From positions 186,001 to 250,000 of the forward strand of contig NZ_MRUH01000165.1 in the NCBI RefSeq assembly GCF_001922985.1: DNA of 64,000 bases. Reading direction: 5' to 3'. Made by a program: the position numbers and the translations under genes. The notes beneath the pieces are model-generated. The model was not told the DNA's origin. It ran no database searches and was given only the letters and a program-made list of their open reading frames with translations. Shown in pieces: positions 36,088 to 45,763 of the stretch. The stretch comes from Teredinibacter waterburyi. Its GTDB lineage: Bacteria > Pseudomonadota > Gammaproteobacteria > Pseudomonadales > Cellvibrionaceae. Position 1 is the first letter of the stretch, and every line of letters starts with the position of its first letter.

Positions 36088-36480
36088 TCAATATTCGTGA
36101 TTTGCCGATAAACGCGAGACCGCCGCAAGGGCGTGGGCGCCAACAAGGTCTTCAACGCTGAAACATACATCGAGGCGATTAAAGCTGGTGAGAGAGATTT
36201 CCAGGGTATCTAGGCTGTTTAACCACACATCCATCTCGTCGCCACGTTTGTGTACAGCACCGCAAAAGGATTGCTCTGGCACTAACGGAATCGGATTTAC
36301 GCGTAATCCAATGAGTACATTGTTTCGAAGATTTCCGAATTCGACGGCGCGAGTTTCTCCCGCTTGTATCTCGGCGTTAACGGAACCGTAGATACGTGAA
36401 ACATCATTTCCGGCTTGAATATATAACGTTATCAACAGCGGCATTGCTGTTTGATTACTAATAAAACGGGTATTGATCAA
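36088..36480 (-). CDS. Hypothetical protein
   Basis: A 130-residue protein of beta-rich pattern (MPLLITLYIQAG, GETRAVEFGNL, NVLIGLRVNPIPL) without signal peptide. It might be an Ig-like small domain. No family recognised. It lies upstream of the LysR gene on the same strand; the tandem 17-bp repeats lie just upstream of its start. Confidence 0.55.
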   Translation of the reverse strand: MINTRFISNQTAMPLLITLYIQAGNDVSRIYGSVNAEIQAGETRAVEFGNLRNNVLIGLRVNPIPLVPEQSFCGAVHKRGDEMDVWLNSLDTLEISLTSFNRLDVCFSVEDLVGAHALAAVSRLSANHEY

Positions 36481-36532
36481 ACCGCCCTCCTACTGCTCGT
36501 ATATCCTAGGTTTAAAAACCTTAGGTGGGTGA

Positions 36533-36600
36533 AACGTCCTTGTTCTGTCAACGTCCCTGTTGCGAAAACGTCCATGCCCTGCAAACGTCCTTGCTCTGAA
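36533..36600. repeat. Four tandem 17-bp repeats
   Basis: Four adjacent 17-base units beginning AACGTCC, consensus AACGTCCNTGYYCTGNN: 36533-36549, 36550-36566, 36567-36583 and 36584-36600. A diverged partial copy (ACACTCCTG) follows. The array sits between the divergent 130-residue and 253-residue genes. Confidence 0.9.
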
Positions 36601-36809
36601 ACACTCCTGTGTTCACGGAGGTGAATATAAAGCTCTGACGGGAAGAAGCCTAATTATCAATTGAGATACCCTCCATCAAAATTGATAATTGCACTCTATT
36701 AATAAGGAAGGTATTAATTAACGAGACGAGTTGAATTGCCGTAATAAAATTTTGCAGAATACGTCGAACAGCCAACGGCACCAGTGCCGCAACCTAACCG
36801 GACCTAAAT

Positions 36810-37571
36810 GTGAACAGAGCTGACTTCAGTGGTATACGCGTATGGCGGGGCTTTCGAGCGATGTCGCTATTAAATAAACGTGATGAGTTCGATATAAAAA
36901 TTACAGAGATCTTTATATCGCAGACGGTGCAGCAAATGACACCGTTAGGTTTGCAGGCCTATTTTCCACTGCTTGTGCCGGCCGAATCAAATCCCCCGCC
37001 CACGAAAAAGCCTTTGCCGGACGAAATTGCCTTGGTGGTATACCCATCGAAAACGCAATACGACAAGGCGACCAAGACATCGGTCGCCGGTAAAGCCTAT
37101 GGTTTGCTACATGCAACCGTCTTTAATTTTGATAAAAGTGCGGCGTTACCTGCAAGTCAAAGCGATGCGCCCTTGGCATGGCAAAGCCACGCAAAAACCT
37201 GGCAGTGGGATCAATCCTACCAATTACTTAATAAGCCTGTGGACTGGCATAAAGGCGAAACCTGGGTGTATTTGGCACGCCATGACGGGAGCCTTCGTCA
37301 GCAATTAAGAGCAACGATAGCGCGCTGGAGGCGTAAGCATGGCCGCTATATCAATGCTGCAATAGTCGCGGTGAGCAAAGACTATGTTATCTACTGGGAA
37401 AACCGGCCAAGCGGAAGCAACCAACATAGCTTTGTAGCCCAACTCGAAAACCTGACGACACAGACTGCGGTTCATTCTCAAGCGAAAATAATGATTGCCG
37501 ACCCACTGTTCACTATGCCGGCAACTACGCCAAGTATAACGTCAGGTAAGCTTTTCGATTTGCGTTTGTAG
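36810..37571 (+). CDS. Hypothetical protein
   Basis: A protein of up to 253 residues from the GTG at 36810, or 236 from the ATG at 36861 (MSLLNKRDEF), which I find more protein-like. It has no signal peptide or membrane segment. Visible features are PDEIALVVYPS, YQLLNKPVDWHKGETWVYLARHDG and a basic helix RATIARWRRKHG. No family recognised. It is the only plus-strand gene of the 27-37 kb cluster and is divergent from the 130-residue gene across the 17-bp repeats. Confidence 0.6.
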   Translation: MNRADFSGIRVWRGFRAMSLLNKRDEFDIKITEIFISQTVQQMTPLGLQAYFPLLVPAESNPPPTKKPLPDEIALVVYPSKTQYDKATKTSVAGKAYGLLHATVFNFDKSAALPASQSDAPLAWQSHAKTWQWDQSYQLLNKPVDWHKGETWVYLARHDGSLRQQLRATIARWRRKHGRYINAAIVAVSKDYVIYWENRPSGSNQHSFVAQLENLTTQTAVHSQAKIMIADPLFTMPATTPSITSGKLFDLRL

Positions 37572-37584
37572 CGCTAGAAAGGGA

Positions 37585-40500
37585 TTAAATTGTTTTCTTG
37601 GGGGCCGCTAAACTGCGTCGCAGATAGTCGGTTGCATCACCGGGGGAAAGCGGGTGGGCAATAAAAAAGCCTTGCCCATAATCGCAATTGTAGGAACACA
37701 AAGCATCCATTTGTGCTTGGGTTTCGATTCCTTCTGCCACAACTTTAACCTTGAGGTTATGGGCCAGGGATATGGTCGCGCGAACAATTTCTTGTGCGCC
37801 ACCAGCGTCATCGTCTTGATCAATAAGCGCGTCGACAAAACGTCTGTCAATTTTCAATACTTGTACCGGCAATTGATCCAAATAGCTCAGCGACGAGTAA
37901 CCAGTACCAAAGTCATCGATCGCCAATTCAATTTGACGTTCGCGTAAAGCGCCAAGTAATTGGTTGACGTTGTCGGTGTTTTCCATCAAAGCCGACTCGG
38001 TAATTTCAAGCTTTAGCTCATCCCCGGAAACACCAAACTCTTCTAGAACACTATCAAAACGGTCGATTAAGTCTGGCTGACGTAATTGCAGTGGCGATAG
38101 GTTTACCGAGATGCTCGGCATTCTCGACGCGGGAAACTCCGCTCGCCACACATTTAGCTGCCGACAGGCTTGCTGCAATACCCAAAGGCCAATATCAAAA
38201 ATTAGCCCTAAATCTTCGGCAACGGGTATGAATTTATCCGGCGGGATCATGCCTTTCTCGGGATGATGCCAACGTATTAGAACTTCGTAGCCATTTAGCT
38301 CACCACTTGCCAATTCTATTATCGGCTGAAACACCACGCTAAACTGATCCATCGCTAAAGCCATGTAGAGATCAGCCTCCATTTCCGCCAAGGCTAGGGT
38401 CTGCTCACGCATATGGGAGTCGAATAGCTGAAATAAACCGCGGCCGCGCGCCTTGGCTCGATACATGGCGATATCGGCATCGCGTAGGAGTTGGTCGGGT
38501 TTAGTATATTGCGGCTCGCTGATAACCATACCAATACTCACACGGAAAAACATTTGCGTTTGGTCCAGCACAAACGGTTCATCGAAGGTGGCCACAATCT
38601 CGGTAGCCAGTGCAATTACCTGCGCCTCAGACTCAATTTCATCGATAACGATTGTGAATTCATCGCCACCTAAGCGAGCCGCATGAATGCCATCTTTCAT
38701 TAAAGTATTTAGGCGTTGTGATGCGGTAACCAAAAGTCGGTCGCCAAACACATGACCATGGGTATCATTCACCTGTTTAAAGCGATCGCCGTCCATAAAA
38801 AATACAGCAAAACGCGAGCCGGTCTCTTCGGACTCCCGTAAGAGTTGTTCGATGTGTTGCAACAACCAGGATCTGTTAGGTAAGCCGGTAAGCGCGTCGT
38901 GAAATGCCATATGGAATAATTTGGCTTCTGCTAAGCGCCGCTCTTCAACTTCAACAGACAGCTCTTTTGTTCGCTTCTCAACGCGATGCTCCAGCTCATA
39001 GTTAAGTTGGTTTACATGATTATTAGCATTTTCAAGTTCAGCTGTTTTCTCATTAACCAGGCGCTGCAGCTCCCGCTCGCGTATACGGTTTAGCCGAAAG
39101 CGCCAAAAGCTAAACAGATAAATACAGAGGACAGCCGCGATGACGAACAACAACCGCGCCCACCAAGTTTGCCACCAAGGCGGTAAAATAGTCAGTTGTA
39201 GTTTCTTCGACTCAGCCCCCCACACATAATCATTATTGGAACCTAACACCTCAAAGGTGTAGTTCCCTGGCGCTAGGTTGGTATAGCGTATTCGGCGGCG
39301 ACTACTGTCCACTTCGATCCAATCGTCTTCAAGACCTTGCAAGCGATATCGATAGCGGTTTTTAATTGGCGAAACATAGTTAAGTGCGGTGAACTCGAAG
39401 GTTATATCGCGCTGGCTGTGTGGCAGCTTTAACTGCTTGGCATAGTCAATATTTCGATCTAAGTAAGGCGATGTACGCGCTTGCACTGGGGTTTGAAACA
39501 ATTCAAAGTCCGTAAGATGGACTTGTGGCGCTACAGTATTTTTAGGCAGATGCGACGGACTGAAGTAACTCAATCCATCCGCGCCACCAAAGAACATATC
39601 GCCATCGCGGGTTCGTAGATGACTAAAGCGATTAAATTTAGAGCTCGCTAAGCCATCACGCTCGCCATAGGTATCAAAAACTAAGGTGTTGGGGTTAAAA
39701 CGATTCAAACCCGCACGAGTCCCCAACCATAAATTGCCATCATTATCGGGTTCGACCGAAGTAACGAAATTATCCGCTAAACCATCAGCAACGGTAAAAA
39801 ACCGTTTTTCGCCGGTATCGACACGGTAACGAATCAAACCTTTGGATGTCGCAATCCACAGAGTCTGCTCCGCGTCTTCGAACATATTAAAAATACCCTC
39901 AACATGAGGCAGGTCAATTTCGGTAAAGGTCTTGGCCTTGAGGTCAAACAGCTCTAACCCGCTATGCCCTCCAACCCAATACCGGTTGTCTCCGGCAGGC
40001 AGGATTTCATTAATAGAAAAGTTAGCTATACCCGACTCGTTGCCGGTATCTCCCGGAAAGTAGGCTTCGAACGTCTTGCTGACAGGGTCGTAAATTTGCA
40101 AGCCTTTACGCCACATACTCAACATCAAAGTACCCTTATCGGTTACAACAACACGGAATATATTGTTATTGGCGAGGGTTTTTGAATGCGGCAGTGTGGG
40201 GTCGCGAACGATATGTTCAAAAATACCCGTCTGGGGATCGAGTCGATTTAACCCACCAACCCACGTCCCCACCCAAATGTAGCCATCTTTATCTTCCGCC
40301 AGCGACAAAACTGAGTTCGAGCTAATACTTTGCGGGTTGTTGGGGTCGTGTCGATAATGGGTAAACTTGCCGGTAGTAGGATCTAACTTATCCAAACCTC
40401 CGCCGTCGGTAGCTATCCATATATTGCCGAGTCGATCCTCAAGTAAATCCAGAAGGTTATCAAAACCCAAACTATCCGCTTCTTTTTCACTGTGTTTGAA

Positions 40501-41559
40501 AGATATAAACTTTTCAAGATGTTCACTAATGCGACGGATACCGAAGTGTGCGACCGCAAACCAAACGGTTCCCTCTTCATCCTCATAAATATCGTTAACT
40601 GAGCCTGGGGGGAAAGAAAACTCATCGGCTACCGAGGGCGCAATATGGAGAAAGTCGTCAGTTTCAGGCCGGTAACGATGAACCCCCATTTTATCTGTAC
40701 CGGCCCACATGCGCCCCTTAGAGTCTTCAAATACGCTCCAGAGAAAATTGGTAGCTAAAGACCCGGGGTTGCCATCGGCTCGATAATGCTTAACCTTTTG
40801 CGTTTCAGCATCCATAACGAGAATACCGAAGTCGGTCGCCATCCACAGATCGCCTTCGCTACTTTCACGCATATCGCGAATACTATCCCACCCAACAAAT
40901 TCTATTGGCAGGGAAAATTCTTGCAGTTCGCTGGTTTCGGTATCGAACAAAAACAGCCCCGCATTACTGGCAACCCAGATTGCAGAGGAATTTTTGTGGG
41001 GCGCTATCGCGGAGATAAAGTGAGCGCGATCGTGAGGGAACTTGGGAATAATGAGCTTTTCGGTGGCAACATCGAAACCGCGCAAACCGAAGCCTTCACC
41101 ACCAAACCAGATAACCCCATCGTCCCCCAAAGTGAGCCCCCAAATGGTGGCGCCATCGGTAAGATTGTACGACGTAAAGGTTTCTGTTTCGGGGTGATAC
41201 TGACTGAGTGACTTGCCGGCAGCCCAGAGATTGTCATTTTTATCAATTAGCAGAGCAATTACGACATTCGCACCAATTGATGTGTCATCGTTTGGGTCGC
41301 TGGTAAAACTCTTCAAGTTGTAACCATCGTAGCGCTTCAAACCATTATCGGTGGCAATCCACAGGTAACCGCTCGCGTCACGGATCACGCCGTAAGAAAA
41401 GTCACTACCTAAATCGGCTTCGATGTAGAGCGGGTGCGCGTTTATTTTACCTCGGCTCAAAGCATAGGCTTGGCAAGCGAGCCCCAAACCTATTAAGAGC
41501 GTGAATACTGTGACCAGTCTTCCCACATTTTTCTTATTAAAATCAATGAGATTAAGCAT
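37585..41559 (-). CDS. Propeller-Y_Y_Y sensor with GGDEF and EAL domains
   Basis: A roughly 1324-residue membrane sensor. Start at the ATG at 41559 gives a signal-anchor (VTVFTLLIGLGLACQAYALS). Two-component-regulator propeller repeats fill about 60-700 (WIATDNGLKRYDG, LWIATDGGGLDKLDP), then a Y_Y_Y domain (NRYRYRLQGLEDDW), one membrane helix near 845 and a coiled linker. The GGDEF domain has RLGGDEF intact. In the EAL domain the motif reads EVL in YEVLIRWHHPE, while DFGTGYSSLSYL and KIDRRFV are kept. It likely makes and/or degrades cyclic di-GMP in response to a periplasmic, perhaps glycan, signal. Confidence 0.92.
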   Translation of the reverse strand: MLNLIDFNKKNVGRLVTVFTLLIGLGLACQAYALSRGKINAHPLYIEADLGSDFSYGVIRDASGYLWIATDNGLKRYDGYNLKSFTSDPNDDTSIGANVVIALLIDKNDNLWAAGKSLSQYHPETETFTSYNLTDGATIWGLTLGDDGVIWFGGEGFGLRGFDVATEKLIIPKFPHDRAHFISAIAPHKNSSAIWVASNAGLFLFDTETSELQEFSLPIEFVGWDSIRDMRESSEGDLWMATDFGILVMDAETQKVKHYRADGNPGSLATNFLWSVFEDSKGRMWAGTDKMGVHRYRPETDDFLHIAPSVADEFSFPPGSVNDIYEDEEGTVWFAVAHFGIRRISEHLEKFISFKHSEKEADSLGFDNLLDLLEDRLGNIWIATDGGGLDKLDPTTGKFTHYRHDPNNPQSISSNSVLSLAEDKDGYIWVGTWVGGLNRLDPQTGIFEHIVRDPTLPHSKTLANNNIFRVVVTDKGTLMLSMWRKGLQIYDPVSKTFEAYFPGDTGNESGIANFSINEILPAGDNRYWVGGHSGLELFDLKAKTFTEIDLPHVEGIFNMFEDAEQTLWIATSKGLIRYRVDTGEKRFFTVADGLADNFVTSVEPDNDGNLWLGTRAGLNRFNPNTLVFDTYGERDGLASSKFNRFSHLRTRDGDMFFGGADGLSYFSPSHLPKNTVAPQVHLTDFELFQTPVQARTSPYLDRNIDYAKQLKLPHSQRDITFEFTALNYVSPIKNRYRYRLQGLEDDWIEVDSSRRRIRYTNLAPGNYTFEVLGSNNDYVWGAESKKLQLTILPPWWQTWWARLLFVIAAVLCIYLFSFWRFRLNRIRERELQRLVNEKTAELENANNHVNQLNYELEHRVEKRTKELSVEVEERRLAEAKLFHMAFHDALTGLPNRSWLLQHIEQLLRESEETGSRFAVFFMDGDRFKQVNDTHGHVFGDRLLVTASQRLNTLMKDGIHAARLGGDEFTIVIDEIESEAQVIALATEIVATFDEPFVLDQTQMFFRVSIGMVISEPQYTKPDQLLRDADIAMYRAKARGRGLFQLFDSHMREQTLALAEMEADLYMALAMDQFSVVFQPIIELASGELNGYEVLIRWHHPEKGMIPPDKFIPVAEDLGLIFDIGLWVLQQACRQLNVWRAEFPASRMPSISVNLSPLQLRQPDLIDRFDSVLEEFGVSGDELKLEITESALMENTDNVNQLLGALRERQIELAIDDFGTGYSSLSYLDQLPVQVLKIDRRFVDALIDQDDDAGGAQEIVRATISLAHNLKVKVVAEGIETQAQMDALCSYNCDYGQGFFIAHPLSPGDATDYLRRSLAAPKKTI

Positions 41560-41618
41560 TACTTGAGTGTAGCTTGGAACGCTGGCACGTGCCACGACAA
41601 ATAAAGGTGAAAGGACAT

Positions 41619-41648
41619 AAAAAAAGCCGCAAGAATGCGGCTTTTTAG
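41619..41648 (-). terminator. Rho-independent terminator
   Basis: A perfect 10-bp stem (AAAAAGCCGC / GCGGCTTTTT) with loop AAGAAT and a T run on the minus strand. It follows the ExbD-type gene and precedes the propeller sensor gene. Confidence 0.9.
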
Positions 41649-41668
41649 GTTGTTACTAGACCTGATTG

Positions 41669-42088
41669 TTAGCGACTTTTTCTAGGCACCAACGAAACGT
41701 TGTAGATCTTAGCTTCGCGCGCGGCATCGGCTATGGCTACATAGACTTGAGCGGTTGACAACTCGTCCGCCATAACCACAACGCCACCCTCTGGGTTTTC
41801 GGCGCTCTTCTGGGCGATCAGGGAGCGTACAGAGCGGATATCGACACGACGCTGATCAATGAAGATCTCATCGTTTGAGTTCACCTGAATCAGAATACTC
41901 TTGCTTTCTGCATCTGGTGGTGGCGGCTGGTCATTGTCTTCAGGAACATTCAATCCGAGCGACTTTTCCTTGATGAAGGAGGCCGTTACGATAAAGAAGA
42001 TAAGCATGATGAACACCACGTCAAGCATTGGCGTCAAATCAATCTCGGCCTTATCTTCCGCTTTTACTTTCTTTTTTCTACGACTCAC
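41669..42088 (-). CDS. ExbD/TolR-type biopolymer transport protein
   Basis: A 139-residue inner-membrane protein: short cytoplasmic basic start, one helix with the essential aspartate (DLTPMLDVVFIMLIFFIV), and a periplasmic domain ending VSLVPRKSR. ExbD with ExbB uses the proton gradient to energise TonB or TolA-type systems. No exbB gene is adjacent, and the gene is flanked by a terminator, so it is a solitary ExbD here; its ExbB must be elsewhere. The window's TonB gene is 5 kb away. Confidence 0.93.
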   Translation of the reverse strand: MSRRKKKVKAEDKAEIDLTPMLDVVFIMLIFFIVTASFIKEKSLGLNVPEDNDQPPPPDAESKSILIQVNSNDEIFIDQRRVDIRSVRSLIAQKSAENPEGGVVVMADELSTAQVYVAIADAAREAKIYNVSLVPRKSR

Positions 42089-42397
42089 GATTTATTCTCC
42101 GAACTAGTTTTGTGATCGCTGCAAATGAGGAAGCCGGCAAGGGCCATGCTTCGCTGTACAGCTAGACCACCTCTCCCCACTACTGAAAATGGCAGCTAGT
42201 AGGTTGTAATCTGTACGTTCACTATACTCTCAAGCACCCAAATACAGTCATAACTATAGCGGTTAGGCTAGTCTAATACCGCCAACTTAGCCACCGTGCT
42301 GAGACTCAGGGAGGCATTCTACATGAACTTTTGGCGCCCTGCTCGAAATTAATAGGCGAAACAACGAAGTCCTCTTTAGCGCTTTTACCTCTGAATT
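42089..42397. other. Intergenic, no gene recognised
   Basis: About 310 bases between the exbD-type gene and the end of dinB; no ORF or structured element seen. Confidence 0.4.
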
Positions 42398-43495
42398 CTA
42401 CACCAACGGTATTCCCCCCCCGTCGAAAGGCAGATGCAGCTGCCGCCCACCAACTTTAACCTGCTGAAGGCGCACACCGACGCCAATCAGCCTTACCGGC
42501 AAAGTCCCCTTGGCCCGCAAGCCTTCGAGAAGCTGAATAAATTCACCGTGGGAGAGGCCTTGCGACTCTCGCTTTGCACCAACATCTACCCGCAACTCGG
42601 CTGATGACTGACTGAAGTCATTAAATTTTAGCTTTATAAACTTACCGCTCACTCGGTAATCAGGCATTAGCGGTTGCAGGCGCACTTCTAGTGTCGCCAA
42701 TAAATTCAAAAGCTCGGTGTGTAATTGCTGAGCGCCATCCAAATCCTGCGAGTACGTTTGTTCAACGCTCAATGATTTACGCCCTTGCCTTGGTAGAACG
42801 CTGGATTCATCTTCTCCGCGAGACATCGAAACCAACCTTTGCGCAAACGCTCCAAAAGGCTTTAGCCGTTCCAACTCACAGTTCTGTACATCCTCGCAGG
42901 TATAAAGACCCACTTTTTCCAACTTAACTAAGGTCGCAGGACCTACTCCAGGCAATTTTTTTAACTGTAGTGCGGCAACAAAATTGGAAACAGCATCTGG
43001 AGCGATGGTAAACAAGCCATCGGGCTTACGCCAATCACTCGCAATCTTGGCAAGAAATTTTACCGGTGCCACACCAGCAGAAACAGATATGCCTACCTCC
43101 TGCAAAACCCTGCGTTTGATTTCGCCAGCCAACAACGTTGCGCTCCCGGCAAACTCACCGCTACCGCTAACGTCTAAAAAAGCTTCATCGAGGGACAGAG
43201 GTTCGACTAAATCAGTAAAATCCTGAAAAATTTTAAACATTTGCAGAGACGCCTCTCGATAAAGAGGGAAATTGGGCTTAATGATCTGCAATTCAGGGCA
43301 AAGTTTCTTTGCGTGGGCCGACGCCATAGCCGAATGTACTCCGTAACGTCGCGCCACATAGTTACAGGTAGCAATTACACCCCGGCGAGATGCATCCCCG
43401 CCAACGGCAACAGGAACACCCGCAAGTTTATTGTTTTCCCTAATTTCAACGGCAGCATAAAAACAGTCCGCATCGACATGAATAATCTTTTTCAC
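42398..43495 (-). CDS. dinB: DNA polymerase IV
   Basis: A 365-residue Y-family translesion polymerase. The palm motif HVDADCFYAAVE carries the first catalytic aspartates, SLDEAFLDV the second pair. ARRYGVHSAM, VKFLAKIASDWRKPDG and a helix-hairpin-helix region (LPGVGPATLVKLEKVG) follow, and the little-finger domain ends QLHLPF, a beta-clamp-binding motif. It makes error-prone bypass synthesis after DNA damage. I see no clear LexA box (CTGT-N8-ACAG) in the short upstream region. Confidence 0.96.
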   Translation of the reverse strand: MKKIIHVDADCFYAAVEIRENNKLAGVPVAVGGDASRRGVIATCNYVARRYGVHSAMASAHAKKLCPELQIIKPNFPLYREASLQMFKIFQDFTDLVEPLSLDEAFLDVSGSGEFAGSATLLAGEIKRRVLQEVGISVSAGVAPVKFLAKIASDWRKPDGLFTIAPDAVSNFVAALQLKKLPGVGPATLVKLEKVGLYTCEDVQNCELERLKPFGAFAQRLVSMSRGEDESSVLPRQGRKSLSVEQTYSQDLDGAQQLHTELLNLLATLEVRLQPLMPDYRVSGKFIKLKFNDFSQSSAELRVDVGAKRESQGLSHGEFIQLLEGLRAKGTLPVRLIGVGVRLQQVKVGGRQLHLPFDGGGIPLV

Positions 43496-43975
43496 ACAAC
43501 TTGACCAAAATAATAATTAAAAAGACACCGTAAGCTGTATTAATATACAGGAAACATCATTTTCTAGGCACGCTTTTTTATCCTAATCTGCCGATGCTAA
43601 TTGCCCCCCAATAAATATAACGCGGAACATTTTCCCGCCAAGCTAAAGCCCACTCAATTCACACCGACAAAAACCCTATTTGGAATTACTTTCGAGATCC
43701 TCACGGCCTTTTTTTATTAAAATAATTGGGCTTTTTTTTCTTTTTTAGGGCAGGAAATATTTTTTCAGGCCTTCAAAAAAAAGAGGGTCCTAAATCCGTA
43801 AAAAACATCGCCGACCTGCCTTTTTTTTTAATTTGTTTACAAAAATCTCTTTTTTGATTAAAAAAACCTAAAAATCGATTACAAATCAATGAAAAAACTT
43901 GAATTTTTCTTGTTATTTCGTAATGTAGTGCTACAACTTTCATGAACTACTTCAAAAAGGTAAAAGGTACTGACT
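43496..43975. other. AT-rich divergent region before the histone-like gene
   Basis: 480 bases crowded with A and T tracts of 5 to 9 bases between 43705 and 43930, likely intrinsically curved. It should hold promoters for dinB and for the histone-like gene. No ORF seen. Confidence 0.5.
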
Positions 43976-44815
43976 ATGGCCGCTAAGAAAGCAAAAGTTG
44001 TAGACTCTGTTGCGTCTATCGAGAAAGAACTGGTAGCGCTTAAATCCAAGCTTGCAGCAGCTCGCTCTGCTCAAGTTAAATCTGTTGAAAAAGACGCTAA
44101 AGCAGCAGCCGCTACTGCCGCCGCAGCAGCTAAAAAAGCCGCCGCCGCTAAAGCAAAAGTTGCCGCAATAGCTAAGAAGAAGAAAAGCGCCGCGCAAGCC
44201 AAGCAATTGGCAGCCGCTCGCGCCGCTGCGAAGACTGCAACCTCCGCAGCGACAGCCTCTAAAAAGGTATCTACTGACGCAAAAGCGGCTCTGTCTAGCG
44301 TGAAGTCAGAAGCATCTAAAGCTGCATCTCTTGAAGCGTTTGTTGCTAAAGAGCAGGCGTCTTACCTTAAGAAGGTAGTTGCTGCAGAGAAGAAAGCTGC
44401 TGCCAAGGCTGCTATTAAAGCTAAAGCCGCCGCTAAAAAAGCTGCAACCGCAGCAAAGGCCAAAGCCAAGAAAGCTGCTGCAGCTGAAAAGGCTCGTGCA
44501 AAGAAGGCCGCTACCAAGGCTAAGGCCGCAGCTAAGAAAGCCGCGACCGCAGCTAAAGCTAAAGCTAAAAAAGCAGCTCTGGCCGCTAAAGTTAAAGCAA
44601 AAAAAGCAGCAGCCAAGGCTAAAGCTAAGCCTGCCGCTAAGAAAGCCCCAAAAGCAGCTGCTAAAAAAGCTCCAAAAGCAGCAACAAAAAGACGCGGTCG
44701 CCCAGCAAAAAAAGCAGCCGCAAAGAAAGCTCCTGCTAAGAAGACCGCAGCGAAAAAGGCTCCAGCCAAATCTGGCGCCCCTAAGCGTCGCGGCCGTCCA
44801 CCAAAAAAAGCTTAA
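43976..44815 (+). CDS. Histone H1-like (AlgP-type) DNA-binding protein
   Basis: A 279-residue protein. The first 30 residues form a short helix (DSVASIEKELVALKSKLAAA); the rest is Ala/Lys repeats of the KAAAKAKA type, as in AlgP/AlgR3 of Pseudomonas and eukaryotic H1 tails. Near the end are two AT-hook-like motifs, KRRGRPAKK and KRRGRPPKKA. It will bind DNA, probably compacting AT-rich sequence. AAAAGG precedes the ATG. The repeated codons make the gene prone to length change. Confidence 0.9.
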   Translation: MAAKKAKVVDSVASIEKELVALKSKLAAARSAQVKSVEKDAKAAAATAAAAAKKAAAAKAKVAAIAKKKKSAAQAKQLAAARAAAKTATSAATASKKVSTDAKAALSSVKSEASKAASLEAFVAKEQASYLKKVVAAEKKAAAKAAIKAKAAAKKAATAAKAKAKKAAAAEKARAKKAATKAKAAAKKAATAAKAKAKKAALAAKVKAKKAAAKAKAKPAAKKAPKAAAKKAPKAATKRRGRPAKKAAAKKAPAKKTAAKKAPAKSGAPKRRGRPPKKA

Positions 44816-44865
44816 TATCTAAAGCTGATCTTCTAGCAATTGACTAATCTCCTCTGCTAGATACT

Positions 44866-44899
44866 AAAAAGGCGCAACTTAACGGTTGCGCCTTTTTTT
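44866..44899 (+). terminator. Rho-independent terminator
   Basis: GGCGCAAC, loop TTAACG, GTTGCGCC and seven T, after the histone-like gene. Confidence 0.9.
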
Positions 44900-44923
44900 A
44901 TTCCACCTTCTGCCCCTAACTAT

Positions 44924-44934
44924 CCCCCCCCCCC
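44924..44934. repeat. C11 homopolymer tract
   Basis: Eleven C between the histone-like gene terminator and the next minus-strand gene; no obvious role. Confidence 0.85.
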
Positions 44935-45094
44935 GCTTTTAAAGTTTCCTCATAGATACAAGTATCATCTGATGAAGCTAGCGCCTACGCGCTACAGGCG
45001 TTGGTAGGCAACGATATGTTCACGACAGGTCAAGTAAGCCTCAAGATGGCATATCTAGTACAACCAATGCCAAACACAGCGCCGCTTAACTCAA

Positions 45095-45763
45095 CTATTT
45101 CCTTCGCACAATCTCCACAGCTACTTCACCATGTTGATTTACAGAACAAATAGCCGAGAAGTGAAGCGGCTGTCTCTGCATTGACTCCGCATCGAAGTTG
45201 TAGGAATAGGATGCGACTTCGCCATCATACATATCGGGTTCAGGATTCGGAGGAGTCAAGCGTTGAAGCTTATTCATCGTGCGAGTGGCATGCTTAAATT
45301 CTTCCTCGCATAATTTTGTGTATTTCTTTTTCCGGAGGAGCTTCTCTAATCGTAATTTTTCTAGCTCCTCCTCGGATAGTTCACCAGAGCTGCGCTTAAC
45401 GTTGGTAAGAGTTTCGAAAGTGACGCCGTCGACCATCTCGTTATAGCTAACACCATCATCTCTCCGGCAAAGAATTCTATAGATAGGGTGGTCAACACTA
45501 CTCTGCTCACGGTCAAGCGTTCCTCGAAGCACTGTCACGCAAACATCCAACTCCTCAGCAGATTCTGCCGCGGCTTTCAAATCTAGATAATACTTCTGCT
45601 GGCTTACCGGTAGCCAGAGACGACTTTCGTCAATCGCGTAGGCTTCAATCGGCATTATTAGAAACATGTGGCAAACAGATAAAGAAAATACCGAACAGAC
45701 TGAAAACCGTCTGCCGCGCAGTTTTAAACGTTGTTCGGGGGAGGTAAGTTTAGAATGCATCAC
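45095..45763 (-). CDS. Exported hypothetical protein
   Basis: A 222-residue protein with a long basic n-region and hydrophobic core ending PIEAYA, a likely signal-peptidase I site. The mature part has a charged helix (EEELEKLRLEKLLRKKK) and four cysteines. The C-terminal strands (HFSAICSVNQHGEVAVEIV) are regular. No family recognised; probably periplasmic. Confidence 0.6.
   Translation of the reverse strand: MMHSKLTSPEQRLKLRGRRFSVCSVFSLSVCHMFLIMPIEAYAIDESRLWLPVSQQKYYLDLKAAAESAEELDVCVTVLRGTLDREQSSVDHPIYRILCRRDDGVSYNEMVDGVTFETLTNVKRSSGELSEEELEKLRLEKLLRKKKYTKLCEEEFKHATRTMNKLQRLTPPNPEPDMYDGEVASYSYNFDAESMQRQPLHFSAICSVNQHGEVAVEIVRRK

Noticed and set aside
36533-36600. 17-bp repeats as a CRISPR array
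   Set aside because: The units are directly adjacent with no spacers and there are no cas genes.
44362-44822. Frames on both strands within the histone-like gene
   Set aside because: Low-complexity shadows of the Ala/Lys codon repeats.
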